This document shows, piece by piece, positions 37,768 to 51,436 of a DNA stretch of 64,000 nt. Source of the stretch: Antitrichia curtipendula (taxonomy: Eukaryota; Streptophyta; Bryopsida; Hypnales; Leucodontaceae); NCBI GenBank assembly GCA_951230915.1, contig OX579637.1:11408001-11472000 (forward strand), in the 5' to 3' direction. Each line of letters begins with the position of its first letter. The first letter of the stretch is position 1. Position numbers and translations under genes: made by a program. Under the pieces are notes generated by a model, which was not told the DNA's origin, did not search any database, and worked only from the letters and a program-made list of their open reading frames with translations.

Positions 37768-39366
37768 AACTCTTCACTCCATTTGCAACCTACACAATTC
37801 ATTCTTCCATGGTTTCACGTCAAAATTCCATGAACTTGGACGTGGGAGCCCTAAAGTACAGGATATGGTTAGTTCGATTATTTTATTTTTTCTTGTCCAT
37901 AATGTACCCCAAAATGTGCATGACCTTGAATATTTCATGAAGTCAAACTCTTCACTCCATTTGCAACCTACACAATTCATTCTTCCATGGTTTCACGTCA
38001 AAATTCCATGAACTTGGACGTGGGAGCCCTAAAGTACAGGATATGGTTGGTTCGATTATTTTATTTTCATTTGTCCATAATGTACCTCAAACATGGATGA
38101 CCTTGAATATTTCATGAAGTCAAACTCTTCACTCCATTTGCAACCTACACAATTCATTCTTCCATGGTTTCACGTCAAAATTCCATGAACTTGGACGTGG
38201 GAGCCCTAAAGTACAAGATATGGTTGGTTCAGTTATTTTATTTTCTTTTGTCCATAATGTACCCCAAAATGTGCATGACCTTGAATATTTCATGAAGTCA
38301 AACTCTTCACTCCATTTGCAACCTACACAATTCATTCTTCCATGGTTTCACGTCAAAATTCCATGAACTTGGACGTGGGAGCCCTAAAGTACAGGATATG
38401 GTTAGTTCGATTATTTTATTTTTTCTTGTCCATAATGTACCCCAAAATGTGCATGACCTTGAATATTTCATGAAGTCAAACTCTTCACCCCATTTGCAAC
38501 TTACACAATTCATTCTTCCATGGTTTCACGTCAAAATTCCATGAACTTGGACGTGGGAGCCCTAAAGTACAAGATATGGTTGGTTCGATTATTTTATTTT
38601 CATTTGTCCATAATGTACCCCAAAATGTGCATGACCTTGAATATTTCATGAAGTCAAACTCTTCACTCCATTTGCAACCTACACAATTCATTCTTCCATG
38701 GTTTCACGTCAAAATTCCATGAACTTGGACGTGGGAGCCCCAAAGTACAGGATATGGTTGGTTCAATTATTTTATTTTCATTTGTCCATAATGTACCTCA
38801 AACATGGATGACCTTGAATATTTCATGAAGTCAAACTCTTCACCCCATTTGCAACTTACACAATTCATTCTTCCATGGTTTCACGTCAAAATTCCATGAA
38901 CTTGGACGTGGGAGCCCTAAAGTACAGGATATGGTTGGTTCAATTATTTTATTTTCATTTCTCCATAATGTACCCCAAACGTAGATGACCTTGAATATTT
39001 CATGAAGTCAAACTCTTCACTCCATTTGCAACCTACACAATTCATTCTTCCATGGTTTCACGTCAAAATTCCATGAACTTGGACGTGGGAGCCCTAAAGT
39101 ACAGGATATGGTTAGTTCGATTATTTTATTTTTTCTTGTCCATAATGTACCCCAAAATGTGCATGACCTTGAATATTTCATGAAGTCAAACTCTTCACCC
39201 CATTTGCAACTTACACAATTCATTCTTCCATGGTTTCACGTCAAAATTCCATGAACTTGGACGTGGGAGCCCTAAAGTACAAGATATGGTTGGTTCGATT
39301 ATTTTATTTTCATTTGTCCATAATGTACCCCAAAATGTGCATGACCTTGAATATTTCATGAAGTCA
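37768..39366. repeat. TAGTTCGATT monomer series
   Basis: Three class D monomers carry GGTTAGTTCGATT and TTTTTTCTTG (37768, 38301, 39011), a combination I saw nowhere else. The spacings are 533 and 710 bp, a trimer and then a tetramer. The next monomer (38479 and 39189) is the same after the last two. Private changes: GGTTCAGTT (38226), GCCCCAAAG (38737), TTTCTCCAT (38958). Confidence 0.83.
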
Positions 39367-40256
39367 AACTCTTCACTCCATTTGCAACCTACACAATTCA
39401 TTGTTCCATGGTTTCACGTCAAAATTCCATGAACTTGGACGTGGGAGCCTTAAAGTACAAGATATGGTTGGTTCAATTATTTTATTTTATTTTGTCCATA
39501 ATGTACCCCAAAATGTGCATGACCTTGAATATTTCATGAAGTCAAACTCTTCACTCCAGTTGCAACCTACACAATTCATTATTCCATGGTTTCACGTCAA
39601 AAGTCCATGAACTTTGACGTGGGAGCCCTAAAGTACAGGATATGGTTGGTTCGATTATTTTATTTTCATTTGTCCATAATGTACCCCAAAATGTGCATGA
39701 CCTTGAATATTTCATGAAGTCAAACTCTTCACTCCATTTGCAACCTACACAATTCATTCTTCCATGGTTTCACGTCAAAATTCCATGAACTTGGACGTGG
39801 GAGCCCTAAAGTACAGGATATGGTTGGTTCAATTATTTTATTTTTTCTTGTCCATAATGTACCCCAAAATGTGCATGACCTTGAATATTTCATGAAGTCA
39901 AACTCTTCACTCCATTTGCAACCTACACAATTCATTGTTCCATGGTTTCACGTCAAAATTCCATGAACTTGGACGTGGGAGCCCTAAAGTACAAGATATG
40001 GTTGGTTCAATTATTTTATTTTATTTTGTCCATAATGTACCCCAAAATGTGCATGACCTTGAATATTTCATGAAGTCAAACTCTTCACTCCAGTTGCAAC
40101 CTACACAATTCATTATTCCATGGTTTCACGTCAAAATTCCATGAACTTGGACGTGGGAGCCCTAAAGTACAAGATATGGTTGGTTCAATTATTTTATTTT
40201 ATTTTGTCCATAATGTACCCCAAAATGTGCATGACCTTGAATATTTCATGAAGTCA
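39367..40256. repeat. ATTGTTCC/TTTTATTTTG trimer series
   Basis: Five 178-bp monomers. The ATTGTTCC plus TTTTATTTTG monomer occurs at 39367 and 39901, 534 bp apart. The next monomers (39545, 40079) share CCAGTTGCAAC, a change confined to this region. 39545 adds AAAAGTCC and CTTTGACG. Confidence 0.8.
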
Positions 40257-41319
40257 AACTCTTCACTCCAGTTGCAACCTACACAATTCATTCTTCCATG
40301 GTTTCACGTCAAAATTCCATGAACTTGGACGTGGGAGCCCTAAAGTACAGGATATGGTTGGTTCAATTATTTTATTTTCATTTGTCCATAATTTACCTCA
40401 AACATGGATGACCTTGAATATTTCATGAAGTCAAACTCTTTACCCCATTTGCAACTTATACAATTCATTCTTCCATGGTTTCACGTCAAAATTCCATGAA
40501 CTTGGACGTGGCAGCCGTAAAGTACAAGATATGGTTGGTTTGATTATTTTCTTTTCTTTTGTCCACAATGTACCTCAAATGTGCATGACCTTGAATATTT
40601 CATGAAGTCAAACTCTTCACTCCATTTGCAACCTACACAATTCATTATTCCATGGTTTCACATCAAAAGTCCATGAACTTGGACGTGGGAGCCCTAAAGT
40701 ACAGGATATGGTTGGTTCAATTATTTTATTTTCATTTGTCCATAATGTACCTCAAACATGGATGACCTTGAATATTTCATGAAGTCAAACTCTTAACCCC
40801 ATTTGCAACTTACACAATTCATTCTTCCATGGTTTCACGTCAATAGTACATGAACTTGGACGTGGGAGCCCTAAAATACAGGATATGGTTGGTTCAATTA
40901 TTTTATTTTCATTTGTCCATAATGTACCCCAAAATGTGCATGACCTTGAATATTTCATGAAGTCAAACTCTTCACTCCATTTGCAACCTACACAATTCAT
41001 TCTTCCATGGTTTCACGTCAAAAGTCTATGAACTTGGACGTGGGAGCCCTAAAGTACAGGATATGGTTGGTTCAATTATTTTATTTTCTTTTGTCCATAA
41101 TGTACCGCAAATGTGCATGACCTTGAATATTTCATGAAGTCAAACTCTTCACCCCATTTGCAACCTACACAATTCATTCTTCCATGGTTTCACGTCAAAA
41201 TTCCATGAACTTGGACGTGGGAGCCCTAATGTGCAGGATATGGTTGGTTCAATTATTTTATTTTCATTTGTCCATAATGTACCTCAAACATGGATGACCT
41301 TGAATATTTCATGAAGTCA
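40257..41319. repeat. Second copy of the 33.7-kb derived block, plus divergent monomers
   Basis: 40257 and 40434 match 33684 and 33861 at a spacing of 6573 bp, including TAATTTACCTC and GTGGCAGCCG. The next monomers are more changed: CACATC with AAAAGTCC (40611), CAATAGTACATG and CTAAAATAC (40788), AAAAGTCTATG with TACCGCAAATG (40966), and CTAATGTGCAGG (41143). Confidence 0.82.
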
Positions 41320-42562
41320 AACTCTTCACCCCATTTGCAACCTACACAATTCATTATTCCATGGTTTCACGTCAAAATTCCATGAACTTGGACGTGGGAG
41401 CCTAAAGTACAGGATATGGGTGGTTCAATTATTTTATTTTCATTTGTCCATAATGTACCCCAAAATGTGCATGACCTTGAATATTTCATGAAGTCAAACT
41501 CTTCACCCCATTTGCAACCTACACAATTCATTATTCCATGGTTTCACGTCAAAATTCCATGAACTTGGACGTGGGAGCCCTAAAGTACAGGATATGGTTG
41601 GTTCAATTATTTTATTTTCTTTTGTCCATAATGTACCCCAAAATGTGCATGACCTTGAATATTTCATGAAGTCAAACTCTTCACCCCATTTGCAACATAC
41701 ACAATTCATTCTTCCATGGTTTCACGTCAAAATTCCATGAACTTGGACGTGGGAGCCCTAAAGTACAGGATATGGTTGGTTCGATTATTTTATTTTCATT
41801 TGTCCATAATGTACCTCAAACATGGATGACCTTGAATATTTCATGAAGTCAAACTCTTCACCCCATTTGCAACTTACACAATTCATTCTTCCATGGTTTC
41901 ACGTCAAAATTCCATGAACTTGGACGTGGGAGCCCTAAAGTACAGGATATGGTTGGTTTAATTATTTTATTTTCATTTGTCCATAATGTACCCCAAAATG
42001 TGCATGACCTTGAATATTTCATGAAGTCAAACTCTTCACCCCATTTGCAACCTACACAATTCATTATTCCATGGTTTCACGTCAAAATTCCATGAACTTG
42101 GACGTGGGAGCCCTAAAGTACAGGATATGGTTGGTTCAATTATTTTATTTTCATTTGTCCATAATGTACCCCAAAATGTGCATGACCTTGAATATTTCAT
42201 GAAGTCAAACTCTTCACCCCATTTGCAACTTACACAATTCATTCTTCCATGGTTTCACGTCAAAATTCCATGAACTTGGACGTGGGAGCCCTAAAGTACA
42301 AGATATGGTTGGTTCAATTATTTTATTTTATTTTGTCCATAATGTACCCAAAATGTGCATGACCTTGAATATTTCATGAAGTCAAACTCTTCACTCCATT
42401 TGCAAACTACACAATTCATTGTTCCATGGTTTCACGTCAAAATTCCATGAACTTGGACGTGGGAGCCCTAAAGTACAGGATATGGTTGGTTCAACTATTT
42501 TATTTTCATTTGTCCATAATGTACCCCAAAATGTGCATGACCTTGAATATTTCATGAAGTCA
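41320..42562. repeat. Long-range duplication, left arm, copy 1
   Basis: Seven monomers matching 55517-56759 at a spacing of 14197 bp. Order of markers: GAGCCTAAAG (one C lost), CTTTTG class D, class C, GGTTTAATT class D, ATTATTCC class D, TACCCAAAATG with TTTTATTTTG (one C lost), and CAAACTAC with ATTGTTCC and CAACTATT. The two arms differ at a few positions seen by eye, such as CAACATAC near 41695. Confidence 0.87.
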
Positions 42563-43271
42563 AACTCTTCACCCCATTTGCAACTTACACAATTCATTCT
42601 TCCATGGTTTCACGTCAAAATTCCATGAACTTGGACGTGGGAGCCCTAAAGTACAGGATATGGTTGGTTCGATTATTTTATTTTCATTTGTCCATAATGT
42701 ACCTCAAACATGGATGACCTTGAATATTTCATGAAGTCAAACTCTTCACCCCATTTGCAACTTACACAATTCATTCTTCCATGGTTTCACGTCAAAATTC
42801 CATGAACTTGGACGTGGGAGCCCTAAAGTACAGGATATGGTTGGTTTAATTATTTTATTTTCATTTGTCCATAATGTACCCCAAAATGTGCATGACCTTG
42901 AATATTTCATGAAGTCAAACTCTTCACCCCATTTGCAACCTACACAATTCATTATTCCATGGTTTCACGTCAAAATTCCATGAACTTGGACGTGGGAGCC
43001 CTAAAGTACAGGATATGGTTGGTTCGATTATTTTATTTTCATTTGTCCATAATGTACCTCAAACATGGATGACCTTGAATATTTCATGAAGTCAAACTCT
43101 TCACCCCATTTGCAACCTACAGAATTCATTATTCCATGGTTTCACGTCAAAATTCCATGAACTTGGACGTGGGAGCCTAAAGTACAGGATATGGGTGGTT
43201 CAATTATTTTATTTTCATTTGTCCATAATGTACCCCAAAATGTGCATGACCTTGAATATTTCATGAAGTCA
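42563..43271. repeat. Four monomers replaced between the two long copies (copy 1)
   Basis: Classes C, D (GGTTTAATT), C and D (GAGCCTAAAG). The equivalent slot at 56760-57469 is about the same length but holds a different set. The monomer at 43095 contains GAATTC (43122-43127) through a C to G change in ACAATTC. Confidence 0.8.
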
Positions 43272-43980
43272 AACTCTTCACCCCATTTGCAACCTACACA
43301 ATTCATTCTTCCATGGTTTCACGTCAAAATTCCATGAACTTGGACGTGGGAGCCCTAAAGTACAGGATATGGTTGGTTCGATTATTTTATTTTCATTTGT
43401 CCATAATGTACCTCAAACATGGATGACCTTGAATATTTCATGAAGTCAAACTCTTCACCCCATTTGCAACCTACACAATTCATTATTCCATGGTTTCACG
43501 TCAAAATTCCATGAACTTGGACGTGGGAGCCTAAAGTACAGGATATGGGTGGTTCAATTATTTTATTTTCATTTGTCCATAATGTACCCCAAAATGTGCA
43601 TGACCTTGAATATTTCATGAAGTCAAACTCTTCACCCCATTTGCAACCTACACAATTCATTATTCCATGGTTTCACGTCAAAATTCCATGAACTTGGACG
43701 TGGGAGCCCTAAAATACAGGATATGGTTGGTTCAATTATTTTATTTTCTTTTGTCCATAATGTACCCCAAAATGTGCATGACCTTGAATATTTCATGAAG
43801 TCAAACTCTTCACCCCATTTGCAACTTACACAATTCATTCTTCCATGGTTTCACGTCAAAATTCCATGAACTTGGACGTGGGAGCCCTAAAGTACAGGAT
43901 ATGGTTGGTTCGATTATTTTATTTTCATTTGTCCATAATGTACCTCAAACATGGATGACCTTGAATATTTCATGAAGTCA
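43272..43980. repeat. Long-range duplication, middle arm, copy 1
   Basis: Class C, GAGCCTAAAG class D, CTAAAATAC class D with CTTTTG, class C. This matches 57470-58178 at a spacing of 14198 bp, including the private CTAAAATAC. Confidence 0.85.
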
Positions 43981-44335
43981 AACTCTTCACTCCATTTGCA
44001 ACCTACACAATTCATTGTTCCATGGTTTCACGTCAAAATTCCATGAACTTGGACGTGGGAGCCCTAAAGTACAGGATATGGTTGGTTCAACTATTTTATT
44101 TTCATTTGTCCATAATGTACCCCAAAATGTGCATGACCTTGAATATTTCATGAAGTCAAACTCTTCACCCCATTTGCAACTTACACAATTCATTCTTCCA
44201 TGGTTTCACGTCAAAATTCCATGAACTTGGACGTGGGAGCCCTAAAGTACAGGATATGGTTGGTTCGATTATTTTATTTTCATTTGTCCATAATGTACCC
44301 CAAATGAGCATGACCTTGAATATTTCATGAAGTCA
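43981..44335. repeat. Two-monomer insert point (copy 1)
   Basis: Two monomers lie here: ATTGTTCC with CAACTATT (43981) and AAATGAGCATG (44159). Copy 2 has eight monomers at the same place (58179-59597), which accounts for the spacing change from 14198 to 15262 bp. Confidence 0.82.
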
Positions 44336-46468
44336 AACTCTTCACCCCATTTGCAACCTACACAATTCATTATTCCATGGTTTCACGTCAAAATTCCATG
44401 AACTTGGACGTGGGAGCCCTAAAGTACAGGATATGGTTGGTTCGATGATTTTATTTTCATTTGTCCATAATGTACCCCAAAATGTGCATGACCTTGAATA
44501 TTTCATGAAGTCAAACTCTTCACTCCATTTGCAACCTACACAATTCATTCTTCCATGGTTTCACGTCAAAAGTCCATGAACTTGGACGTGGGAGCCCTAA
44601 AGTACAGGATATGGTTGGTTCAATTATTTTATTTTCTTTTGTCCATAATGTACCGCAAATGTGCATGACCTTGAATATTTCATGAAGTCAAACTCTTCAC
44701 CCCATTTGCAACCTACACAATTCATTATTCCATGGTTTCACGTCAATAGTCCATGAACTTGGTCGTGGGAGCCCTAAAGTACAGGATATGGTTGGTTCGA
44801 TTATTTTATTTTCATTTGTCCATAATGTACCCCAAAATGTGCATGACCTTGAATATTTCATGAAGTCAAACTCTTCACCCCATTTGCAACTTACACAATT
44901 CATTCTTCCATGGTTTCACGTCAAAAATTCCATGAACTTGGACGTGGGAGCCCTAAAGTACAAGATATGGTTGGTTCAATTATTTTATTTTATTTTGTCC
45001 ATAATGTACCCAAAATGTGCATGACCTTGAATATTTCATGAAGTCAAACTCTTCACTCCATTTGCAACTTACACAATTCATTCTTCCATGGTTTCACGTC
45101 AAAATTCCATGAACTTGGACGTGGGAGCCCTAAAGTACAGGATATGGTTGGTTCAACTATTTTATTTTCATTTGTCTATAATGTACCCCAAAATGTGCAT
45201 GACCTTGAATATTTCATGAAGTCAAACTCTTCACTCCATTTGCAACTTACACAATTCATTCTTCCATGGTTTCACGTCAAAATTCCATGAACTTGGACGT
45301 GGGAGCCCTAAAGTACAAGATATGGTTGGTTCGATTATTTTATTTTCATTTGTCCTTAATGTACCTCAAACATGGATGACCTTGAATATTTCATGAAGTC
45401 AAACTCTTCACCCCATTTGCAACTTACACAATTCATTCTTCCATGGTTTCACGTCAAAATTCCATGAACTTGGACGTGGGAGCCCTAAAGTACAGGATAT
45501 GGTTGGTTCAATTATTTTATTTTATTTTGTCCATAATGTACCCCAAAATGTGCATGACCTTGAATATTTCATGAAATCAAACTCTTCACTCCATTTGCAA
45601 CCTACACAATTCATTCTTCCATGGTTTCACGTCAAAATTCCATGAACTTGGACGTGGGAGCCCTAAAGTACAAGATATGGTTGGTTCGATTATTTTATTT
45701 TCATTTGTCCATAATGTACCCCAAAATGTGGACGACCTTGAATATTTCATGAGGTCAAACTCTTCACTCCATTTGCAACCTACACAATTCATTCTTCCAT
45801 GGTTTCACGTCAAAATTCCATGAACTTGGACGTGGGAGCCCTAAAGTACAAGATATGGTTGGTTCAATTATTTTATTTTCTTTTGTCCATAATGTACCCC
45901 AAAATGTGCATGACCTTGAATATTTCATGAAGTCAAACTCTTCACCCCTTTTGCAACTTACACAATTCATTCTTCCATGGTTTCACGTCAAAATTCCATG
46001 AACTTGGACGTGGGAGCCCTAAAGTACAAGATATGGTTGGTTCAATTATTTTATTTTCTTTTGTCCATAATGTACCCCAAACGTAGATGACCTTGAATAT
46101 TTTATGAAGTCAAACTCTTCACTCCATTTGCAACTTACACAATTCATTCATCCATGGTTTCACGTCAAAATTCCATGAACTTGGACGTGGGAGCCCTAAA
46201 GTACAGGATATGGTTGGTTCAATTATTTTATTTTCATTTGTCCATAATGTACCCCAAATGGTGCATGACCTTGAATATTTCATGAAGTCAAACTCTTCAC
46301 TCCATTTGCAACCTACACAATTCATTCTTCCATGGTTTCACGTCAAAATTCCATGAACTTGGACGTGGGAGCCCTAAAGTACAGGATATGGGTGGTTCAA
46401 TTATTTTATTTTCATTTGTCCATAATGTACCCCAAATTGTGGATGACTTTGAATATTTCATGAGGTCA
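44336..46468. repeat. Long-range duplication, right arm, copy 1
   Basis: Twelve monomers matching 59598-61729. Shared rare markers in order: TTCGATGATT, AAAAGTCC with TACCGCAAATG, CAATAGTCC with GGTCGTGG, CAACTATT, TGTCCTTAATG, GAAATCAAAC, GTGGACGACC, CCCCTTTTGC, TATTTTATGAAG, AAATGGTGC, GTGGATGACTTTG. The monomer at 44869 has gained an A (CAAAAATTCC) and lost a C (TACCCAAAATG); the copy 2 partner has only the loss. Confidence 0.9.
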
Positions 46469-48065
46469 AACTCTTCACCCCATTTGCAACTTACACAATT
46501 CATTCTTCCATGGTTTCACGTCAAAATTCCATGAACTTGGACGTGGGAGCCCTAAAGTACAGGATATGGTTGGTTCAATTATTTTATTTTCATTTGTCCA
46601 TAATGTACCCCAAAATGTGCATGACCTTGAATATTTCATGAAGTCAAACTCTTCACCCCATTTGCAACTTACACAATTCATTCTTCCATGGTTTCACGTC
46701 AAAATTCCAGGAACTTGGACGTGGGAGCCCTAAAGTACAAGATATGGTTGGTTCAATTATTTTATTTTCTTTTGTCCATAATGTACCCCAAACGTAGATG
46801 ACCTTGAATATTTCATGAAGTCAAACTATTCACGCCATTTGCAACTTACACAATTCATTCTTCCATGGTTTCACGTCAAAATTCCATGAACTTGGACGTG
46901 GGAGCCCTAAAGTACAGGATATGGTTGGTTCAATTATTTTATTTTCATTTGTCCATAATGTACCTCAAACATGGATGACCTTGAATATTTCATGAAGTCA
47001 AACTCTTCACCCCATTTGCAACTTACACAATTCATTCTTCCATGGTTTCACGTCAAAATTCCATGAACTTGGACGTGGGAGCCCTAAAGTACAAGATATG
47101 GTTGGTTCAATTATTTTATTTTCTTTTGTCCATAATGTACCCCAAACGTAGATGACCTTGAATATTTTATGAAGTCAAACTCTTCACTCCATTTGCAACT
47201 TACACAATTCATTCTTCCATGGTTTCACGTCAAAATTCCATGAACTTGGACGTGGGAGCCCTAAAGTACAGGATATGGTTGGTTCAATTATTTTATTTTC
47301 ATTTGTCCATAATGTACCTCAAACATGGATGACCTTGAATATTTCATGAAGTCAAACTCTTCACCCCATTTGCAACTTACACAATTCATTCTTCCATGGT
47401 TTCACGTCAAAATTCCATGAACTTGGACGTGGGAGCCCTAAAGTACAGGATATGGTTGGTTCAATTATTTTATTTTCATTTGTCCATAATGTACCCCAAA
47501 TGGTGCATGACCTTGAATATTTCATGAAGTCAAACTCTTCACTCCATTTGCAACTTACACAATTCATTCTTCCATGGTTTCACGTCAAAATTCCATGAAC
47601 TTGGACGTGGGAGCCCTAAAGTACAGGATATGGGTGGTTCAATTATTTTATTTTCATTTGTCCATAATGTACCCCAAATTGTGGATGACTTTGAATATTT
47701 CATGAGGTCAAACTCTTCACCCCATTTGCAACTTACACAATTCATTCTTCCATGGTTTCACGTCAAAATTCCATGAACTTGGACGTGGGAGCCCTAAAGT
47801 ACAGGATATGGTTGGTTCGATGATTTTATTTTCATTTGTCCATAATGTACCCCAAAATGTGCATGACCTTGAATATTTCATGAAGTCAAACTCTTCACCC
47901 CATTTGCAACTTACACAATTCATTCTTCCATGGTTTCACGTCAAAATTCCATGAACTTGGACGTGGGAGCCCTAAAGTACAGGATATGGTTGGTTCAATT
48001 ATTTTATTTTCATTTGTCCATAATGTACCTCAAACATGGATGACCTTGAATATTTCATGAAGTCA
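46469..48065. repeat. Shuffled-module domain, part 1
   Basis: Nine monomers built from recurring modules: class D, CCAGGAAC with AACGTAGATG, ACTATTCACGCC class C, TATTTTATG monomer, class C, AAATGGTGC, AAATTGTGG with GACTTTG, TTCGATGATT class D, class C. The stretch 46113-47354 is seven monomers (1242 bp) before the AAATGGTGC module returns at 47355. 46647-47532 matches 50374-51259. Confidence 0.8.
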
Positions 48066-48951
48066 AACTCTTCACCCCATTTGCAACTTACACAATTCAT
48101 TATTCCATGGTTTCACGTCAAAATTCCATGAACTTGGACGTGGGAGCCCTAAAGTACAGGATATGGTTGGTTCAATTATTTTATTTTCATTTGTCCATAA
48201 TGTACCCCAAAATGTGCATGACCTTGAATATTTCATGAAGTCAAACTCTTCACCCCATTTGCAACTTACACAATTCATTCTTCCATGGTTTCACGTCAAA
48301 ATTCCAGGAACTTGGACGTGGGAGCCCTAAAGTACAAGATATGGTTGGTTCAATTATTTTATTTTCTTTTGTCCATAATGTACCCCAAACGTAGATGACC
48401 TTGAATATTTCATGAAGTCAAACTATTCACGCCATTTGCAACTTACACAATTCATTCTTCCATGGTTTCACGTCAAAATTCCATGAACTTGGACGTGGGA
48501 GCCCTAAAGTACAGGATATGGTTGGTTCAATTATTTTATTTTCATTTGTCCATAATGTACCCCAAATGTGCATGACCTTGAATATTTCATGAAGTCAAAC
48601 TCTTCACCCCATTTGGAACCTACACAATTCATTCTTCCATGGTTTCACGTCAAAATTCCATGAACTTGGACGTGGGAGCCCTAAAGTACAAGATATGGTT
48701 GGTTCAATTATTGTATTTTGTTTTGTCCATAATGTACCCCAAATGTGCATGACCTTGAATATTTCATGAAGTCAAACTCTTCACTCCATTTGCAACTTAC
48801 ACAATTCATTCTTCCATGGTTTCACGTCAAAATTCCAGGAACTTGGACGTGGGAGCCCTAAAGTACAAGATATGGGTGGTTCAATTATTTTATTTTCTTT
48901 TCTCCATAATGTACCCCAAATGTGCATGACCTTGAATATTTCATGAAGTCA
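48066..48951. repeat. 5-monomer module, copy 1 of a 5678-bp-spaced pair
   Basis: Markers in order: ATTATTCC class D; CCAGGAAC; ACTATTCACGCC class B; CATTTGGAACC with ATTGTATTTT; CCAGGAAC with ATGGGTGG and TTTTCTCCAT. The same five follow each other at 53744-54629. Copy 1 has TTTTGTTTTG where copy 2 has TTTTCTTTTG. Confidence 0.85.
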
Positions 48952-51436
48952 AACTCTTCACTCCATTTGCAACTTACACAATTCATTCTTCCATGGTTTC
49001 ACGTCAAAATTCCAGGAACTTGGACGTGGGAGCCCTAAAGTACAAGATATGGGTGGTTCAATTATTTTATTTTCTTTTGTCCATAATGTACCCCAAAATG
49101 TGCATGACCTTGAATATTTCATGAAGTCAAACTCTTCACCCCTTTTGCAACTTACACAATTCATTCTTCCATGGTTTCACGTCAAAATTCCATGAACTTG
49201 GACGTGGGAGCCCTAAAGTACAAGATATGGTTGGTTCAATTATTTTATTTTCTTTTGTCCATAATGTACCCCAAACGTAGATGACCTTGAATATTTTATG
49301 AAGTCAAACTCTTCACTCCATTTGCAACTTACACAATTCATTCATCCATGGTTTCACGTCAAAATTCCATGAACTTGGACGTGGGAGCCCTAAAGTACAG
49401 GATATGGTTGGTTCAATTATTTTATTTTCATTTGTCCATAATGTACCCCAAATGGTGCATGACCTTGAATATTTCATGAAGTCAAACTCCTCACCCCAAT
49501 TGCAACTTACACAATTCATTCTTCCATGGTTTCACGTCAAAATTCCATGAACTTGGACGTGGGAGCCCTAAAGTACAGGATATGGTTGGTTCAATTATTT
49601 TATTTTCATTTGTCCATAATGTACCCCAAATGGTGCATGACCTTGAATATTTCATGAAGTCAAACTCTTCACTCCATTTGCAACCTACACAATTCATTCT
49701 TCCATGGTTTCACGTCAAAATTCCATGAACTTGGACGTGGGAGCCCTAAAGTACAGGATATGGGTGGTTCAATTATTTTATTTTCATTTGTCCATAATGT
49801 ACCCCAAATTGTGGATGACTTTGAATATTTCATGAGGTCAAACTCTTCACCCCATTTGCAACTTACACAATTCATTCTTCCATGGTTTCACGTCAAAATT
49901 CCATGAACTTGGACGTGGGAGCCCTAAAGTACAGGATATGGTTGGTTCGATGATTTTATTTTCATTTGTCCATAATGTACCCCAAAATGTGCATGACCTT
50001 GAATATTTCATGAAGTCAAACTCTTCACCCCATTTGCAACTTACACAATTCATTCTTCCATGGTTTCACGTCAAAATTCCATGAACTTGGACGTGGGAGC
50101 CCTAAAGTACAGGATATGGTTGGTTCAATTATTTTATTTTCATTTGTCCATAATGTACCTCAAACATGGATGACCTTGAATATTTCATGAAGTCAAACTC
50201 TTCACCCCATTTGCAACTTACACAATTCATTTTTCCATGGTTTCACGTCAAAATTCCATGAACTTGGACGTGGGAGCCCTAAAGTACAGGATATGGTTGG
50301 TTCAATTATTTTATTTTCATTTGTCCATAATGTACCCCAAAATGTGCATGACCTTGAATATTTCATGAAGTCAAACTCTTCACCCCATTTGCAACTTACA
50401 CAATTCATTCTTCCATGGTTTCACGTCAAAATTCCAGGAACTTGGACGTGGGAGCCCTAAAGTACAAGATATGGTTGGTTCAATTATTTTATTTTCTTTT
50501 GTCCATAATGTACCCCAAACGTAGATGACCTTGAATATTTCATGAAGTCAAACTATTCACGCCATTTGCAACTTACACAATTCATTCTTCCATGGTTTCA
50601 CGTCAAAATTCCATGAACTTGGACGTGGGAGCCCTAAAGTACAGGATATGGTTGGTTCAATTATTTTATTTTCATTTGTCCATAATGTACCTCAAACATG
50701 GATGACCTTGAATATTTCATGAAGTCAAACTCTTCACCCCATTTGCAACTTACACAATTCATTCTTCCATGGTTTCACGTCAAAATTCCATGAACTTGGA
50801 CGTGGGAGCCCTAAAGTACAAGATATGGTTGGTTCAATTATTTTATTTTCTTTTGTCCATAATGTACCCCAAACGTAGATGACCTTGAATATTTTATGAA
50901 GTCAAACTCTTCACTCCATTTGCAACTTACACAATTCATTCTTCCATGGTTTCACGTCAAAATTCCATGAACTTGGACGTGGGAGCCCTAAAGTACAGGA
51001 TATGGTTGGTTCAATTATTTTATTTTCATTTGTCCATAATGTACCTCAAACATGGATGACCTTGAATATTTCATGAAGTCAAACTCTTCACCCCATTTGC
51101 AACTTACACAATTCATTCTTCCATGGTTTCACGTCAAAATTCCATGAACTTGGACGTGGGAGCCCTAAAGTACAGGATATGGTTGGTTCAATTATTTTAT
51201 TTTCATTTGTCCATAATGTACCCCAAATGGTGCATGACCTTGAATATTTCATGAAGTCAAACTCTTCACTCCATTTGCAACCTACACAATTCATTCTTCC
51301 ATGGTTTCACGTCAAAATTCCATGAACTTGGACGTGGGAGCCCTAAAGTACAGGATATGGGTGGTTCAATTATTTTATTTTCATTTGTCCATAATGTACC
51401 TCAAACATGGATGACTTTGAATATTTCATGAAGTCA
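48952..51436. repeat. Shuffled-module domain, part 2
   Basis: Fourteen monomers. 49130-49484 repeats 45936-46290 (CCCCTTTTGC, TATTTTATG, CATTCATCC, AAATGGTGC). 49663-50727 matches 61552-62616 at 11889 bp. 50374-51259 matches 46647-47532 at 3727 bp. The monomer at 49485 opens with CTCCTCACCCCAATTGC, two private changes. The monomer at 50196 has CATTTTTCC. Confidence 0.8.
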
